Assembly: GCF_014202335.1 (NCBI RefSeq)
Contig: NZ_JACHGP010000011.1
Span: forward strand, 227,179 to 291,178
Source: Mycobacterium sp. AZCC_0083
GTDB lineage: Bacteria; Actinomycetota; Actinomycetes; Mycobacteriales; Mycobacteriaceae
DNA: 64,000 nt
Reading direction: 5' to 3'
Below are positions 44,506 to 53,315 of the stretch, piece by piece (the stretch's first letter is position 1; every line of letters starts with the position of its first letter). The position numbers and the translations under genes are program-made. The notes under the pieces were generated by a model, which did not search any database, had not been told where the DNA came from, and saw only the letters and a program-made list of their open reading frames with translations.

Positions 44506-44660
44506 CCGCCCGTGAGTGCGACGTAGGCGGCGTTGAACTCCTTGACCTGTTCGTCGGTCAGCGACGGCCACTGCTTGACGCGGTCGATGATCTCCTTCGG
44601 CGGGTTGATCAACGGGTTCGACGCCGCAGTCGGGTCGATCTTGTTCAGTGCGTCGGTCAT
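44502..44660 (-). CDS. 52-residue protein, tail-to-tail overlap with its neighbour
   Basis: ATG-initiated frame whose stop overlaps that of the rightward gene by three bases. The product has a compact pattern of helices: NPLINPPKEIIDRVKQWPSL, then DEQVKEFNAAYVALTGG, with little low complexity and a codon bias like that of its neighbours. No family recognised. The lack of a clear ribosome site lowers confidence. Confidence 0.55.
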   Translation of the reverse strand: MTDALNKIDPTAASNPLINPPKEIIDRVKQWPSLTDEQVKEFNAAYVALTGG

Positions 44661-44756
44661 GTCATTCAGGCGGCCAATGTAGGCAGACCCTCCACCGCTG
44701 GGACATGCTTCCGACGCTGCACCGACATGACGATTCCGCTGTGTCGGACTGAGAGG

Positions 44757-46325
44757 TTAGCGAATCCAGGCTGCGGCATTGGGCGGCAGTGCGCCGTTGG
44801 CCACCGCATCGCTGGCGAGCAACAGCTCGCCGGCGGGCAGAGGCACCGGCCCGTTTGCGGCGTTAAGCACGCACACCATGCCGTCGACGCCGCTGAAGGT
44901 GAGCACGCCCTCCGATGTCTCCAACCATTCGATGGCGTCGCCGAGATCGCCTCGGCCGTGGCGCAATTCGATGGCGCGTCGGAACAGCGATAGCGTCGAA
45001 CCGGGCATCCCGTCCTGCTTCTCGACCGTCAACGCCGACCAGTCCGGCGGCATCGGCAGCCAGGTGTTCTCGGTGTCGGAGAATCCGAACGGGGGAGCCT
45101 CGCCCGACCACGGCATCGGCACCCGGCAGCCGTCGCGCCCGCGCACCTGGTGTCCGGATCGTTCCCAGGTGGGGTCCTGCAACACCTCGTCGGGCAGCTC
45201 GACGTTCGGCAGGCCCAACTCCTCGCCGTTGTAGACGAACACCGTCCCCGGCAGGGCCAGCATCACCAACGCCATCGCCTTGGCCCGCGCCAGGCCCACC
45301 GCTGCGCCGCCGTAGCGGCTGACCTCGCGCTCGACGTCGTGGTTGGACAGGCACCACGTCGGCGCTGAGGCGGCGAGATCGGCTGCCGCCAAGGAGTTCT
45401 CGATGGCCGCCCGAACTCCGGCCGCATCGAACTTCGCCCGCACCAGCCGGAAGTTGAATCCGAGGTGAAGCTCGTCGGGACGCAGATACTTGGCGAAGTC
45501 CTCGTTGTCGAACACCCAGATCTCGCCGATGGTGACGGCGTCGGGGTAATCGTTGAGCACGGTGCGGATGCTGCGGTGGATATCGTGCACCCCGTCGTGG
45601 TTGAACCGGGGATCGTCGTCATCGAGGGTGAGCATCGGCAGGTTGGGGTTCTTCATGTCGGGCAGGCCCGGCGGCTTGGCCATGCCATGGGCGACGTCGA
45701 TGCGGAACCCGTCGACGCCGCGCTCGAGCCAGAACCGCAGGGTCTTCTCCAGATCGTCGAAGACCTCGGGGTTGTCCCAGTTGAGGTCCGGCTGCTCGGC
45801 GTCGAACAGGTGCAGGTACCACTGGCCAGGGTTGCCGTCGGGCTCCACGACCCTGGTCCACGCCGGGCCGCCGAACACCGACACCCAGTTGTTGGGCGGA
45901 TGCAGACCGCCGGGGCCCCGGCCGTCGTGGAAGATGTAGCGCTCGCGCTGGGTGCTTTCCGGGCCGGCCGCCAGCGCGGCCTGGAACCACGGATGCTGCG
46001 AACTGCTGTGGTTGGGGACGAGGTCCATGGTGACCTTGATGCCGCGGGCGTGCGCCGCCTCGATCAGGCGTTCCAGGGCGCCGATGCCGCCGAACAGCGG
46101 GTCGACGTCACGCGGGTCGGCGACGTCGTAACCGTGGTCGGCCATCGGCGACACCATCACTGGGTTCAACCAGAGCGCGTCGACGCCGAGATCGTTCAGA
46201 TAGTCGAGTCCGGCCGTCACGCCGTCGAGATCGCCGACACCGTCACCGTTGCTGTCCCGGAAGGATCGTGGATACACCTGGTAGAAGACGGCGCGGGACC
46301 ACCACGCCTCGCGGGGATAGGTCAC
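44757..46325 (-). CDS. aglA: Alpha-glucosidase, GH13 family
   Basis: 522 residues. The four GH13 regions are all present: MDLVPNHSS, GFRIDVAHG (nucleophile Asp), IGEIWVFD (acid/base Glu) and LSNHDVER (third Asp). VFYQVYPRSFRDSNGDGVGD is the usual start of oligo-1,6-glucosidase/trehalose-cleaving enzymes. No signal peptide, so it works inside on maltose-like oligosaccharides, glycogen fragments or trehalose. Its ATG is 19 bp after the stop of the haemoglobin gene, same strand. Confidence 0.92.
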   Translation of the reverse strand: MTYPREAWWSRAVFYQVYPRSFRDSNGDGVGDLDGVTAGLDYLNDLGVDALWLNPVMVSPMADHGYDVADPRDVDPLFGGIGALERLIEAAHARGIKVTMDLVPNHSSSQHPWFQAALAAGPESTQRERYIFHDGRGPGGLHPPNNWVSVFGGPAWTRVVEPDGNPGQWYLHLFDAEQPDLNWDNPEVFDDLEKTLRFWLERGVDGFRIDVAHGMAKPPGLPDMKNPNLPMLTLDDDDPRFNHDGVHDIHRSIRTVLNDYPDAVTIGEIWVFDNEDFAKYLRPDELHLGFNFRLVRAKFDAAGVRAAIENSLAAADLAASAPTWCLSNHDVEREVSRYGGAAVGLARAKAMALVMLALPGTVFVYNGEELGLPNVELPDEVLQDPTWERSGHQVRGRDGCRVPMPWSGEAPPFGFSDTENTWLPMPPDWSALTVEKQDGMPGSTLSLFRRAIELRHGRGDLGDAIEWLETSEGVLTFSGVDGMVCVLNAANGPVPLPAGELLLASDAVANGALPPNAAAWIR

Positions 46326-46344
46326 GGCCGCACATCATGCCAAA

Positions 46345-46743
46345 TCAAAAGGTCGAATTGACCATCGATTGGGCGGCCATCTCCAGGTACTGCAACAGGG
46401 CCTGGCGATGATCGTCGTCGAGGGTCTCGGCGTCGATTTCGGCGATCGCGGTGTGCATGCAGCGCAGCCAGGCGTCGCGCTCCAGGAAGCCGATCGTGAA
46501 CGGCGCGTGCCGCATCCGCAGCCGGGGGTGGCCGCGCTGATCGGAGTACGTGCGCGGCCCGCCCCAGTACTGCTCGAGGAACATCCGCAGCCGCTCCTCG
46601 GCTCCGTCGAAGTCGTCGGGCGGGTATATCGGGCGCAGGATCTCGTCCTCCCGCACCAGCTGGTAGAACCGCGACACGATGGCGCGAAACGTCTCGGCGC
46701 CACCGATCTCCTCGTAGAACGACCGCTGAACGTCTGTCACCAC
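46345..46743 (-). CDS. glbO: Truncated haemoglobin, group II (trHbO)
   Basis: 132 residues with the features of mycobacterial GlbO: FYQLV, FLEQYWGGPRTYSDQRGH with the B10/CD1 tyrosines, RLRMRHAPF with the haem-binding proximal His, and DAWLRCMHTAI with the TrpG8 that closes the pocket. It binds oxygen tightly and is linked to protection from NO and peroxide and to oxygen delivery at the membrane. Two in-frame GTG codons open the gene; the first was used. Confidence 0.93.
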   Translation of the reverse strand: MVTDVQRSFYEEIGGAETFRAIVSRFYQLVREDEILRPIYPPDDFDGAEERLRMFLEQYWGGPRTYSDQRGHPRLRMRHAPFTIGFLERDAWLRCMHTAIAEIDAETLDDDHRQALLQYLEMAAQSMVNSTF

Positions 46744-46882
46744 ACCATTGTCCCCTCAACGAGGGTGGCCTCGGCAAAGGCGGTATCCGTCACTCGGCGT
46801 TCACCAGACTGACCAGCGAACACGGTAGGAATTATCGTGCAGTCGGCACCGATCCGTGGTGGACTGTTTCCTCGGAGGACGT

Positions 46883-47533
46883 ATGTCGCAGCGAAAGAGT
46901 CGCGGCCACCGACAACTCGGGACCGCGGTGGGCCTAACAGGCCCGTCGATCGGTCCTGCTCAGACGCCGCCTCTGCACAGTGCAGAGCCGGGTCCACCCA
47001 GCAACCAGGCGACCATCTGGGGACGTCGCCGGGTGCTATTGCTCAACTCCACCTACGAACCGTTGACCGCCTTACCCGTCCGGCGTGCCGTGATCATGCT
47101 GATGTGCGGTAAGGCCGACGTCGTCCACGACGACCCGTCCGGTCCGATCATCCATTCAGCCACCCGCACGATCGTCGTGCCCTCGGTGATCCGGCTGCGT
47201 TCCTTCGTCCGGGTGCCCTACCGCGCCCGCGTCCCGATGACACGAGCGGCGCTCATGCACCGCGACCGGTTCCGCTGCGCCTACTGCGGCGGCAAGGCCG
47301 ACACCGTCGACCACGTGGTACCGCGCAGCCGCGGCGGCGACCATTCCTGGGAGAACTGCGTGGCTGCCTGCGCGACGTGCAACCACCGCAAGGCCGACCA
47401 CATGCTCTCGGACCTGGGCTGGTCGCTGCGGTCGGTGCCGCTGCCGCCCAAGGGACAACACTGGCGGCTGCTGTCGTCGGTCAAGGAGCTCGACCCCGCC
47501 TGGGTGCGATACCTGGGTGAGGGCGCGGCCTGA
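46883..47533 (+). CDS. HNH endonuclease family protein
   Basis: 216 residues. RCAYCGGKADTVDHVVPRSR, followed by GGDHSWENCVAACATCNHRKADH, is an HNH nuclease with two CxxC zinc pairs. The N-terminal part (VLLLNSTYEPLTALPVRRAV, MLMCGKADVVHDD) is the conserved partner domain found in actinobacteria. Chromosomal, not beside mobile genes, so a housekeeping DNA repair role is more likely than homing. GGAGG lies five bases before the ATG. Confidence 0.88.
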   Translation: MSQRKSRGHRQLGTAVGLTGPSIGPAQTPPLHSAEPGPPSNQATIWGRRRVLLLNSTYEPLTALPVRRAVIMLMCGKADVVHDDPSGPIIHSATRTIVVPSVIRLRSFVRVPYRARVPMTRAALMHRDRFRCAYCGGKADTVDHVVPRSRGGDHSWENCVAACATCNHRKADHMLSDLGWSLRSVPLPPKGQHWRLLSSVKELDPAWVRYLGEGAA

Positions 47534-47559
47534 GCGGTGTTTGCGATACGGTTTCCGTC

Positions 47560-47790
47560 GTGAGCACAGCTTTGGCCCATTCGCTGTTGGGCGGCGTTCC
47601 GCTATTACTCCTGCTGGTGTTGATCGCCCTGATCTGGTCCCGCAAGGGTCCGCATCCGGCGTCGTACAAGTTGTCCGAAGAGTGGACGCACGCCCCGATC
47701 CTGTGGGCGGCCGACGAGCCCGCGGACCACGGCCATGGTGGCCACGGTTCGCATCTGACCGTGGGAGGTGGCGCAAGTGGCAAGTGGTGA
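47560..47790 (+). CDS. ctaJ: aa3-type cytochrome oxidase subunit CtaJ-like membrane protein
   Basis: 76 residues: one hydrophobic helix (LLGGVPLLLLLVLIALIWS), then GPHPASYKLSEEWTHAPILW and a His/Gly-rich tail (DHGHGGHGSHL). This pattern and the neighbouring HNH and DUF5130-like genes match CtaJ, a small accessory subunit of the mycobacterial aa3 oxidase supercomplex (from memory). GTG start. It overlaps the next gene. Confidence 0.65.
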   Translation: MSTALAHSLLGGVPLLLLLVLIALIWSRKGPHPASYKLSEEWTHAPILWAADEPADHGHGGHGSHLTVGGGASGKW

Positions 47791-48247
47791 GGTCGCGAAG
47801 GTCGTCGATCCGGCCAACCTGCCGTACGGCTACGCCGTCACGAACAGCGGGCGGGTCTCCGGTGTCACCGAGCCCGGCGAGCTGTCGGTGCACTACCCGT
47901 TCTCGGTCAAGGAACTCGTCGTCCTCGATGACGCCCTGAAGTACGGGTCGCGGGGCTCGAAGGCCCGCTTCGCGGTGTACCTCGGCGACCTCGGTGAGGA
48001 CACCGCCGCCACCGCCCGCGACATCCTGGCCAAGGTGCCAACGCCCGACAACGCGGTGCTGCTCGCGGTCTCGCCGAACCAGAAGGCGATCGAGGTCGTC
48101 TACGGCGCGGAGGTCAAGGGTCGCGGTATCGAGGAGGCGGCCCCGCTGGGCGTCTCGGCGGCCGCGGCGTCGTTCAAGGAGGGCAACCTCATCGACGGGC
48201 TGATCAGCGCCGTGCGCGTATTGTCCGCTGGCGTCTCACCGGCCTAA
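47777..48247 (+). CDS. DUF5130/TPM-like protein
   Basis: 156 residues. The sequence has alternate helices and strands (VVLDDALKYGSRGSKARFAV, PTPDNAVLLAVSPNQKAIEV) with SAAAASFKEGNLIDGLISAV near the end, as in TPM-type phosphatase/chaperone-like proteins. The GTG at this position was chosen because GGGAGG lies eight bases upstream; a GTG nine bases earlier is possible. It overlaps the CtaJ-like gene and may share its role in respiration. A strong hairpin follows its stop. Confidence 0.75.
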   Translation: MASGEVAKVVDPANLPYGYAVTNSGRVSGVTEPGELSVHYPFSVKELVVLDDALKYGSRGSKARFAVYLGDLGEDTAATARDILAKVPTPDNAVLLAVSPNQKAIEVVYGAEVKGRGIEEAAPLGVSAAAASFKEGNLIDGLISAVRVLSAGVSPA

Positions 48248-48262
48248 AGCCCTTTCACGCAA

Positions 48263-48303
48263 AAAAGTAGTCCCTGTCGTCAATGACCACAGGGACTACT
48301 TTT
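48263..48303. terminator. Strong bidirectional intrinsic terminator
   Basis: AAAAGTAGTCCCTGT and ACAGGGACTACTTTT form a perfect 15-bp stem with an 11-base loop. The A/T ends give a T-tract on each strand, so it can stop the rightward genes and the leftward small gene. Confidence 0.92.
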
Positions 48304-48333
48304 GCGCGGGGTTCGGCTCTCGGAGCCGCCGCG

Positions 48334-48474
48334 TCACTGATCCGCGTCTTGCCGCTGGGCGATGGCCAGCAGCTCTTCACGCATCGTCGAATCGGGAAGG
48401 GCGTTGATCCGCGCGTAGAGGCGGCGCCGGCTGATGGTGCGCGTCAGGTCCGCGCGGAACTGCGTGATCGACAT
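48334..48474 (-). CDS. 46-residue basic protein
   Basis: ATG-initiated frame with AGGAGAA eight bases upstream and the strong terminator directly behind its stop. The product has the helix FRADLTRTISRRRLYARINA followed by LPDSTMREELLAIAQRQ. The complete set of signals (ribosome site, start, terminator) makes it a real gene. No named family recognised; small helical proteins of this type are conserved in mycobacteria. Confidence 0.75.
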   Translation of the reverse strand: MSITQFRADLTRTISRRRLYARINALPDSTMREELLAIAQRQDADQ

Positions 48475-48839
48475 CTTTACTTTCTCCTATGTTGTGCTCT
48501 GGATCACAGAGCTTTGGTTGCTGTGCGCTAGCCGACACGGGGATCGCCCATTCGGAAGACTGCTTAATTGTTCGTGTTAATTCGATGTAAATCAAGCTGT
48601 GACGTGTGAGATTGCGCTCACGTCCGACGCGATGACTGGGTCGCCGTTACTGAAAATCAAACACCGAAAACCCGTTGCATCGGCATCGAAATTGTTTGCT
48701 GGTGATGGCCGCCGGACTGAGGTTCATTACTTCTAGCGAGGCCGTCGACGACGCCGCGACGCGGCGGCCGAACTGCTGCGTCGGAACCGCGCGAACAGCA
48801 CTTAAGCTTGCGGCAGCCGTTTTGAGGGAGGGGCCGACG
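48475..48839. other. Divergent intergenic region
   Basis: AT-richer than its surroundings around 48545-48600, as expected for promoters. It serves the leftward 46-residue gene and the rightward WXG100-like gene. An inverted repeat GTGAG-ATTGCG-CTCAC lies in its middle. No further gene seen. Confidence 0.5.
48606..48621. promoter_or_regulatory. Inverted repeat GTGAG-N6-CTCAC
   Basis: A perfect 5-bp inverted repeat with a 6-bp spacer, bounded by further partial symmetry (ACGT-like on both sides). It resembles a CRP/FNR-type site with altered spacing and lies about 230 bp before the WXG100-like gene. Confidence 0.4.
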
Positions 48840-51173
48840 GTGGGCGTGCTCGACGGATTCATGACGACGTGGTCAAAGGCCAGGACGACGTTCGGCGAGG
48901 GCACGCCACAAGATGGTGCCCAGTTCGACAGCAGTCCTCAGTTGCAACAGATGCAGTCGAACGTCGAATCGGCCAAGCCGGGATCAAAGTGGACCGGTGC
49001 GGGTGCGGACACCTACGACGTAGCCAACCAGCAGCAGGGCCGTGTCCTCGGCGAGGCGGCGGCGCTGGATCAGAAACTTCGGGCCGAGGTCGACCGATCG
49101 GCTGCAGTCGTAGCCGCGGGCCGGCGCGATCTCGATGCGGTACGGCAGTGGGTGGTCAGCGCGGCGTCGACCGTGCCGCAGACGCCGCAAGGCGAGCGGA
49201 TGCTCTATCCCATCGTGGGCAAGGGCGCCGGCGAGATCGCCGAGATCCTGCAGAAGTCGAACGGTGACCTCAATGCCATCGCTGGGCGGATGCGTGGCCT
49301 TGGCAGTGAGTATCAGGCGCTCGCTGGTGGCTTCAAGGAGGACGAAGGCGGCGACAAGGAGGTCGCCGCAAAGCTCGAAGAGGAGCGAAAGAGGAACGCC
49401 CAGAGGGACGTCGACTTGGCGCTGAAGGGTGACAAGGACGCTCAGCAGCGCGTGCGGGAGGTCCTCAACACCATCGGGCCGGAGCAAGTGGGCGGTACTA
49501 CGAAGCTCAGCCCCGAACAGGCCTCGTACCTCAGCCAGATGCAGGCGCAGCAGAAGCTCAGGAACGTCGACCAATTGAAGGAAGCGGCGGACAAGGGCGC
49601 CGGCGACATCATGGCCGACTCGTGGCAGTTGATGAGCAACCCAAAACTCGAGTTCCCGAAGACCGAGTCACGCGACGGAGCTCTCGAGGGGAACGCCACG
49701 GTGAAGGGTGGCTTCGACCAGTTGCCGGACGGAATCAAGTCCACCCTCCAGTCGCCCGGTATCGAGCAGAGCGCGAATCTGCAGAAGATCGCGGACATCA
49801 CCAACACCGGTCACGAAAACTTGCAGAGGGACACCGATTTCGACCGCGGCATGATCCACAAGGTCGCCGACATGATGGAGTCGCCGGAGTGGCGGAACGG
49901 GGATCCCGCGTTCGACAACCCGCTTGACTTGCAGATGCCATGGGAGTCGGATCCGCCCCCGCCTCATGCCGACCTCGAGCGGGCGGCCACCACTGCGATG
50001 GACGCCGTGTCCCATGACCATCAGGTCGTGCACGACGCCATCACCGGAAATGTGGAGAAGGACAACGAGTTCGGCCAACAGTCCAAGGTCGATCATGAGC
50101 ACTTCTTGTACAACCTCACCCACGAGGAGTGGGACGACGACGGCGCCGCCGCCGGTTCTCTGTTCGACTGGACCCATTCTGCCGCCACGGGAACGGAGAA
50201 TGGCATCGCGGCTTCAACTGCGCACGCCTACGCGGACTACATCGGCTCGCACTCGAATGACCTCATGCATCTCGATGGGAGCAAAGTGATCGGCCTGGAC
50301 GGCGTCCACACCCTGGGAGACGTGAACCCCCACCTGACGTACGCCGTCGCCGAAGGGCTCACGCCGTACATCAACAACATCGCCGGATTACCCTCTGAGA
50401 TAACGGGTTTCGATCCTCTAGACGGCTCAGGCCAGTTCGACACCTACTCGATGGAAAACACTAAAGGCCTATTCGCCGTGCTCAACAGCGAGCAGACCAC
50501 GGCGACGTTGTGGAACTCCGAGGTTTACAAGCAGGCACTGCTGCACGAGACGGTGTTCGCTCAGCATCCGTCCAACTTCGGCGCCGATGCTCACCTCACC
50601 TCATCCGCCATGTTGCGCGGGCTGGTCGACGCCGGAACGGTGGGTGCGTTCGACGCCTTCGCCCAAAATCAGAACCAGATCGGGGCCACCGAGCGCGAGT
50701 GGAAGGAGTTCGGTTACGACGCCGCACTCGGCACCCTGGTGGCGGGCGGCGGTGAACTTCCGGGAGCCGGACCGATCGCAGGCGAGGCGATCGATCGGGT
50801 TGGAGGCGCACTGAAGGACGAGATCCTGGGATCGACGGACGCCATCGACCCCAAGGATCCGATCAACGACATGAGTGCCCAAACTGCCAGCAACAGAATC
50901 TTGACGACCGTGGCGCTGACCGGAGGGGATGTTCCGCTGCCACAAGCTCATTACGATGCGCACCACAATCTCGTCTATCCCTCGGGAGCGCATGCAGTCG
51001 TGGTCAACGGCGAGATCGTGTGCCCGCCGGGAGTCAGCTACGCCGAACACCAGGCCGCAGTCGTGAAAGCGGCAGGGGATCTTCTCGGACCCGCGATAGG
51101 CGGCTACTCCGCAATCGAAGGCATGGTAGCCACCTACAACGGGGTGACCAAGAACCCCAATCCGCACGGATGA
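48840..51173 (+). CDS. Large WXG100-like (ESX-type) protein with TPR-annotated family region; possible effector
   Basis: 777 residues. The N-terminal 130 residues are helical with a central W51-T-G53 (SKWTGAGADTYDVANQ) in the middle of a hairpin, like WXG100/EspA-type substrates of type VII secretion; no Sec signal. A coiled, charged segment follows (EEERKRNAQRDVDLALKGDK), then a long region of unknown fold; relatives are filed as 'TPR repeat region-containing' proteins (from memory). GTG start preceded by GGGAGGGG. A lipoprotein gene overlaps its stop as ATGA, followed by a second copy, which suggests a secreted protein with dedicated partner or immunity proteins (inference). Confidence 0.7.
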   Translation: MGVLDGFMTTWSKARTTFGEGTPQDGAQFDSSPQLQQMQSNVESAKPGSKWTGAGADTYDVANQQQGRVLGEAAALDQKLRAEVDRSAAVVAAGRRDLDAVRQWVVSAASTVPQTPQGERMLYPIVGKGAGEIAEILQKSNGDLNAIAGRMRGLGSEYQALAGGFKEDEGGDKEVAAKLEEERKRNAQRDVDLALKGDKDAQQRVREVLNTIGPEQVGGTTKLSPEQASYLSQMQAQQKLRNVDQLKEAADKGAGDIMADSWQLMSNPKLEFPKTESRDGALEGNATVKGGFDQLPDGIKSTLQSPGIEQSANLQKIADITNTGHENLQRDTDFDRGMIHKVADMMESPEWRNGDPAFDNPLDLQMPWESDPPPPHADLERAATTAMDAVSHDHQVVHDAITGNVEKDNEFGQQSKVDHEHFLYNLTHEEWDDDGAAAGSLFDWTHSAATGTENGIAASTAHAYADYIGSHSNDLMHLDGSKVIGLDGVHTLGDVNPHLTYAVAEGLTPYINNIAGLPSEITGFDPLDGSGQFDTYSMENTKGLFAVLNSEQTTATLWNSEVYKQALLHETVFAQHPSNFGADAHLTSSAMLRGLVDAGTVGAFDAFAQNQNQIGATEREWKEFGYDAALGTLVAGGGELPGAGPIAGEAIDRVGGALKDEILGSTDAIDPKDPINDMSAQTASNRILTTVALTGGDVPLPQAHYDAHHNLVYPSGAHAVVVNGEIVCPPGVSYAEHQAAVVKAAGDLLGPAIGGYSAIEGMVATYNGVTKNPNPHG

Positions 51174-52000
51174 CGATGGGTGGCCAACGGATGAGAGGTC
51201 GGCTCGCCCTTCTCTTGGCTTTTGTCGTGCTTGCGGCCGCAGGATGTGCGCGCGATGCTCCGATCGGTCCGCCACCACCGCCCGCAGGATGGCCGACTTC
51301 GTTGGACTCCTTCAGCATTGCTTGGACGGCCGAACCCGGAATCGATCTCGTAACGGACGCCGCCGCGATCCCCGCTCGGGCATACGTGGAGTCCTACTAT
51401 CTGGCCACGATCACAGCGGACGAAAAATATCTCTATCCGGGTTTCAACGACGCTGTCGAACCCAACCAACCCTCGCCCAGCTGGCCGCCCGGAACGTCTG
51501 ACCTGCATCCGGACCTCCGTTACTCCGAGCCTCACATCTGGATCGGCACCGTCCGGCACCACGTACTGAGCATCATCCGGTCCGGCGGTGATGCCACCGT
51601 AGTCGCCTGCGCATACATGTACGGCTCGGCAATGGAGCTGTCCGATCGTGGCGGCTACTCCGCCAACGTCGGGACCTACGCGGACCCCTCGGGCATCTTC
51701 CCCATACGGATCGGGTTGCGCGCACCCGCTAGCGGGCAGGCGAAATCGACTGCGCAACAAGGGACGTCGAAGGCGCCTTTCGATGATGTCTTCGGTGGCT
51801 GGAAGATCACCAACTTCCTGTTCGACTACCTAGCCCAGCCAGCCCAGTGGCCGGAGAAGGACCGCGACCGGGCGTCGTGTATCGCGAAGGCCGAGGGGGC
51901 GCCGGAGAGTCGTGACTTCAAGCCGCATCAGCCCTATCCGTTCTCCGACTTCCCGACGCTGCCCGCGACACCGGGTTGGCCAGCCAAGCCGGCGAACTGA
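51170..52000 (+). CDS. Lipoprotein, first of a tandem pair
   Basis: 276 residues. Signal peptide with lipobox LAAAGC (Cys26), so it is anchored outside the membrane. The mature part has WPTSLDSFSIAWTAEPGIDL, RAYVESYYLATIT and GGWKITNFLFDYLAQP. Two later ATG codons are possible starts; the first was chosen because it overlaps the stop of the preceding gene (ATGA). It is clearly homologous to the next gene over its full length. Function unknown; position suggests it works with the WXG100-like protein. Confidence 0.78.
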   Translation: MTMGGQRMRGRLALLLAFVVLAAAGCARDAPIGPPPPPAGWPTSLDSFSIAWTAEPGIDLVTDAAAIPARAYVESYYLATITADEKYLYPGFNDAVEPNQPSPSWPPGTSDLHPDLRYSEPHIWIGTVRHHVLSIIRSGGDATVVACAYMYGSAMELSDRGGYSANVGTYADPSGIFPIRIGLRAPASGQAKSTAQQGTSKAPFDDVFGGWKITNFLFDYLAQPAQWPEKDRDRASCIAKAEGAPESRDFKPHQPYPFSDFPTLPATPGWPAKPAN

Positions 52001-52045
52001 TATCGAATGCCCGTACCCAAGAATCCTGACGTGCATAAAGGACGT

Positions 52046-52867
52046 ATGACTTTGTCATCTGCACCGAGGCTGCTTCTGGGCGTCGTGGCGATCACCTTGC
52101 TGGCGATCACCGGGTGCACACCCGACAGACCCCCGAAGGTTCCCGAGTCTCCCGCCGCCGGATGGCCAACCTCGTTGAACGACTTGACGATCACCTGGAC
52201 CACAGAACCCGGAATCAACCTCGTCACGGACGCCGCCGCGATCGCCGCCCGGGCATATGTGGAGTCGTACTACTTGGCGTCGATCACGGAAGACGAGAGT
52301 TACTTGTACCCGGGTTTCTCGGACGCGGTCAGCCCCGACCAACCCGGGGGCCCACCCGGAACGTCCGAACTTCATCCGCGTCTGGGACTGTCCGATCCGG
52401 ATGTCTGGGTCGGCACCGTCCGACATCACGTGCTGAGTATCGCTCGGTCCGACAGGGATATGACCGTGACGGCGTGTGCGTACATGTACGGGACGGCGCG
52501 GGAGGTTCCGAACCAGGACGGATACGCCGCGAATGTGGGGATGACCGACAACCTCAATTCCGGCATCTTCCCGATGCGGATCGGATTGCGCGCACCGCCC
52601 GATTCGGGGTCGAGATCACCACAGGCGGGGCCGTCGAAGGCGCCGTACGACAACGTCTTCGGTGGCTGGAAGATCACCAGTTTCCTGTTCGACTATCTGT
52701 CCCAGCCGAGGTCCTGGCCGGAGAAGGATGCGGACCTGGCGGGGTGTATCGCGAAGGCCGACGGCCCGCCCGAGAGCCGGCATTTCATCCCACGCAAGCC
52801 ATACCCCCTCTCCGACTTCCCGATGCTGCCCGCGGTTCCTGGATGGCCAGCCAAGCCGGCTAGCTGA
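52046..52867 (+). CDS. Lipoprotein, second of a tandem pair
   Basis: 273 residues. Lipobox LAITGC (Cys24), AAAGGA before the ATG. Shares nearly all blocks with the preceding lipoprotein: GWPTSLNDLTITWTTEPGIN, ARAYVESYYLASIT, VGTVRHHVLSIARS and FGGWKITSFLFDYLSQP. The pair arose by tandem duplication and has since diverged, mainly in the middle. Its stop overlaps the convergent HNH gene by a few bases. Confidence 0.8.
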   Translation: MTLSSAPRLLLGVVAITLLAITGCTPDRPPKVPESPAAGWPTSLNDLTITWTTEPGINLVTDAAAIAARAYVESYYLASITEDESYLYPGFSDAVSPDQPGGPPGTSELHPRLGLSDPDVWVGTVRHHVLSIARSDRDMTVTACAYMYGTAREVPNQDGYAANVGMTDNLNSGIFPMRIGLRAPPDSGSRSPQAGPSKAPYDNVFGGWKITSFLFDYLSQPRSWPEKDADLAGCIAKADGPPESRHFIPRKPYPLSDFPMLPAVPGWPAKPAS

Positions 52868-53222
52868 CCTCGCTCGACTTCAGCGCCAACATTTCCGCCC
52901 GGATCCGGACGTACCGCTCCAGGAAGGCCCGCTCGTCGAGGTGCTTGCGGCGCAGCCAGCCGGTCACCTCGTCGTTGCACTTGCTCGCATTGCATGCGGC
53001 GCAGGCGGGTACCACGTTGTCGAGGGTGTACCGGCCGCCGCGCGAGATGGCCATGACGCAGTCGCGTTGCAGCGCTCTGTCGCTCGCACCGCAGTACGCA
53101 CAGCCGTCCCACGCGACCTTGATCGCCGCCCATTCCTCGGGGGTGAGGTCGTTGACGACGGCCGCGACGCGGCGCTTCCGCCGACGGGCAGCGCGCGCCC
53201 TTCGACTATTCGTGGCAGCCAT
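52860..53222 (-). CDS. HNH endonuclease
   Basis: 120 residues. A basic Arg/Lys-rich N-terminus, then CAYCGASDRALQRDCVMAIS, RGGRYTLDNVVPACAACNAS and KCND: an HNH nuclease with two CxxC pairs. The first catalytic His is not in the usual DH position (RDCV), so activity is uncertain. It lies downstream of pepN on the same strand, 93 bp apart, tail to tail with the lipoprotein pair. Confidence 0.78.
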   Translation of the reverse strand: MAATNSRRARAARRRKRRVAAVVNDLTPEEWAAIKVAWDGCAYCGASDRALQRDCVMAISRGGRYTLDNVVPACAACNASKCNDEVTGWLRRKHLDERAFLERYVRIRAEMLALKSSEVS

Positions 53223-53315
53223 GGCACCAGTTTGTGGCGCGAGCGTGCACGAATGCTGGCATCTGGACGGCGTGTCGCCAGCAGACGCGCACGGTCACGG
53301 TAGTCGGGTGGCGGG

